A stretch of 13,164 nucleotides of DNA, taken from contig CAZAJB010000059.1 of NCBI GenBank assembly GCA_964485345.1, positions 1 to 13,164 on the forward strand, written 5' to 3'. The notes under the pieces are model-generated. The model saw only the letters and a program-made list of their open reading frames with translations, searched no databases and was not told where the DNA came from. A program made the position numbers and the translations under genes. Numbering within the stretch: the stretch's first letter is position 1; every line of letters begins with the position of its first letter. Positions 12,147-13,164 of the stretch are shown here, piece by piece. Source of the stretch: UBA5420 sp964485345 (GTDB taxonomy: Bacteria > Bacillota > Limnochordia > Darwinibacteriales > Darwinibacteriaceae).

Positions 12147-12176
12147 GACAACTCCTGCTTAAGGGCAGGAGTTGTT
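12147..12176. repeat. Perfect inverted repeat CAACTCCTGC / GCAGGAGTTG
   Basis: Arms of 10 bp (12149-12158 and 12165-12174), extendable by two pairs with a wobble, around TTAAGG. The 3' side (TTCAGGTAAAAAAC) has no T run, so a terminator is unlikely on the plus strand. It sits ~50 nt before the LuxR-type regulator and could be an operator, an attenuator-like structure or a relic of an IS end. Confidence 0.5.
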
Positions 12177-12229
12177 CAGGTAAAAAACGAATAAACTCCT
12201 GTGGTGTCTGCAAAATGGGAGATGATCAA

Positions 12230-13164
12230 ATGGGAAGAATTAGGGCTGTTGACCCGCGGCTCCTTTCTACGGTAGGGTGTTCCCTGATTTTTGCCTACAT
12301 CTTGTCTTTTCTTTTCGAAGGGCAAGTACTGTATAGTTTATTTGAGTCGTTTGCAGTAGAGACTTCCGTTTATCTGTTGGCTGCTATTGTCGCACATCTT
12401 TTCGGCCTGTTCTCTTGTGGTTACCTCATGAAGTCCTCAGGTGCGGTAAAGTATGTGATGATCGGCAGTATGGGTTTGTGTTTGCTGGCAACTACACCTT
12501 TCTTTTTTGGCCCATCGTCTTTATGGATGGGGGGATTGATAGTAAGTGGCTATACAAGCGGTTGTGCTGTGGCCTCATTCGGTTCTTTACTAAAAGCGTT
12601 TACCCCAAAAAGTGAGCGTCTCAAGACATGTGCCGACATCTTGATTTATTCCAACGTGATTATGATTACCGTTAATGTGGTGGCTTTGAATGTCTCGCCA
12701 TTTCTCGGGCTCATCCTGTCCTTGACTTGTGTGATGCTTGGTATGGTGTTTATCTGGGCACTACCAGCTAGTTCAATGAATGAAGACGGGGACAAGGTAG
12801 AAAGAAACCAGAATCAGCAGGGCAACATCAATAAGCCTTTGCTACTCCTTGCTTTATTCGTTTTCATCATTACAATCAACTCCGGGCTCATGTATCAGGT
12901 TATTAACCCCGCTTTCGAGCATCTGACCGGGCTGGTGAGTTGGTATTGGGCGGTCCCTTACATTGTTGCCCTGATCGTGATGAGAAACCTACCGCCGAAA
13001 GTCAAACACTCCAGTGCGTTGTATGTTGGTATGGCCATGATTATGGCAGCTTTTATTAGTTTTATGTTGCTTGCTCGAAATGCTACGGATTACGTCATTG
13101 TGGACACCTTGATGCTTGGTGCATGCGGCATTTTCGATCTCTTTTGGTGGAGCATTCTCGGGGA
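12230..13164 (+). CDS. LuxR-family regulator, N-terminal membrane domain (3' end outside window)
   Basis: The frame is open to the right edge (311 codons visible). It is almost entirely hydrophobic membrane sequence of the MFS-like sensor half found in many clostridial and Eggerthella-type LuxR regulators. About nine to ten membrane segments are visible, e.g. LLSTVGCSLIFAYILSFLF, VYLLAAIVAHLFGLFSCGYL, YVMIGSMGLCLLATTPFFF, WMGGLIVSGYTSGCAVASFG, LLLLALFVFIITINSGLMY, and the conserved late block DTLMLGACGIFDLFWW. A charged loop lies in the middle (NEDGDKVERNQNQQGNI). The LuxR helix-turn-helix should follow beyond 13164. The ATG at 12230 has GGGAG 8 nt upstream; an in-frame ATG at 12215 lacks a ribosome site. 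Target genes are not visible. Confidence 0.8.
   Translation, partial: MGRIRAVDPRLLSTVGCSLIFAYILSFLFEGQVLYSLFESFAVETSVYLLAAIVAHLFGLFSCGYLMKSSGAVKYVMIGSMGLCLLATTPFFFGPSSLWMGGLIVSGYTSGCAVASFGSLLKAFTPKSERLKTCADILIYSNVIMITVNVVALNVSPFLGLILSLTCVMLGMVFIWALPASSMNEDGDKVERNQNQQGNINKPLLLLALFVFIITINSGLMYQVINPAFEHLTGLVSWYWAVPYIVALIVMRNLPPKVKHSSALYVGMAMIMAAFISFMLLARNATDYVIVDTLMLGACGIFDLFWWSILG

Larger units (their letters stand above)
11966..12229. other. Intergenic region with terminator and an inverted repeat
   Basis: The stretch holds the arsC terminator and the inverted repeat at 12147-12176. Apart from these I see no gene, RNA or promoter with recognisable boxes; the regulator downstream must be transcribed from somewhere in 12030-12215. 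Confidence 0.5.

Noticed and set aside
1..13164. CRISPR array, tRNA, rRNA or riboswitch.
   Set aside because: No regularly spaced repeats, no tRNA-like cloverleaf with a TTCRANNY arm, and no conserved rRNA or riboswitch core was seen on either strand.

Overview
The window reads as a chromosomal accessory region of a spore-forming, low-to-moderate-GC Gram-positive bacterium. The Desulfitobacterium/Desulfosporosinus/Desulfotomaculum side of the Clostridia is my best guess; it is an inference from gene content, not a proven placement. Supporting signs are a UvrX-type Y-family polymerase paired with YolD behind a Gram-positive LexA box, a YheC/YheD (spore-coat ATP-grasp) fragment, a thioredoxin-type ArsC, a NifX/MTH1175-like protein, and the membrane half of a LuxR regulator of the kind common in anaerobic Clostridia. 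I see no rRNA, tRNA or CRISPR array.

Layout. Bases 1-4090 hold a GNAT acetyltransferase cut by the left edge, which converges on and overlaps a minus-strand block: Y-family polymerase, YolD, then a beta-CASP metallo-beta-lactamase hydrolase. A GAAC-N4-GTTC SOS box precedes the polymerase, so this block is probably damage-inducible. Bases 4112-5505 hold the last ~57 codons of a ParA/MinD-type ATPase, an intact NifX-like Fe-S cofactor protein, and a uracil-DNA-glycosylase-family gene closed by a weak terminator.

Bases 5506-11440 are largely a gene graveyard with a few intact genes in it. The broken items are unassigned small frames, a ferredoxin-like fragment with one cluster cysteine changed to Tyr, the 3' tail of a second rifampin ADP-ribosyltransferase (arr) copy, a 5'-truncated YheC/YheD gene, a decayed gene resembling the DUF3644 family with two in-frame stops, a RelE start stopped at codon 15, a tnpB N-terminal remnant, and stem-loops resembling an IS200/IS605 end. 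The intact items are degV, a small terminator-flanked gene, a ParE/RelE-Phd toxin-antitoxin pair with a consensus promoter, an orphan Phd antitoxin with another consensus promoter, and a full-length arr.

Bases 11440-13164 hold a stand-alone arsC with a strong terminator, an inverted repeat, and the membrane domain of a LuxR-type regulator that runs off the right edge.

Functionally the left third looks like a DNA-damage/repair and translesion cassette beside Fe-S housekeeping genes. The middle records repeated insertion and decay of mobile, toxin-antitoxin and resistance cargo. The most unusual items are the SOS-boxed polY-yolD-beta-CASP arrangement, the two arr copies of different age, the DUF3644-like pseudogene, the orphan antitoxin that keeps a consensus promoter, and the disordered TnpB/omega-RNA-like remnant.
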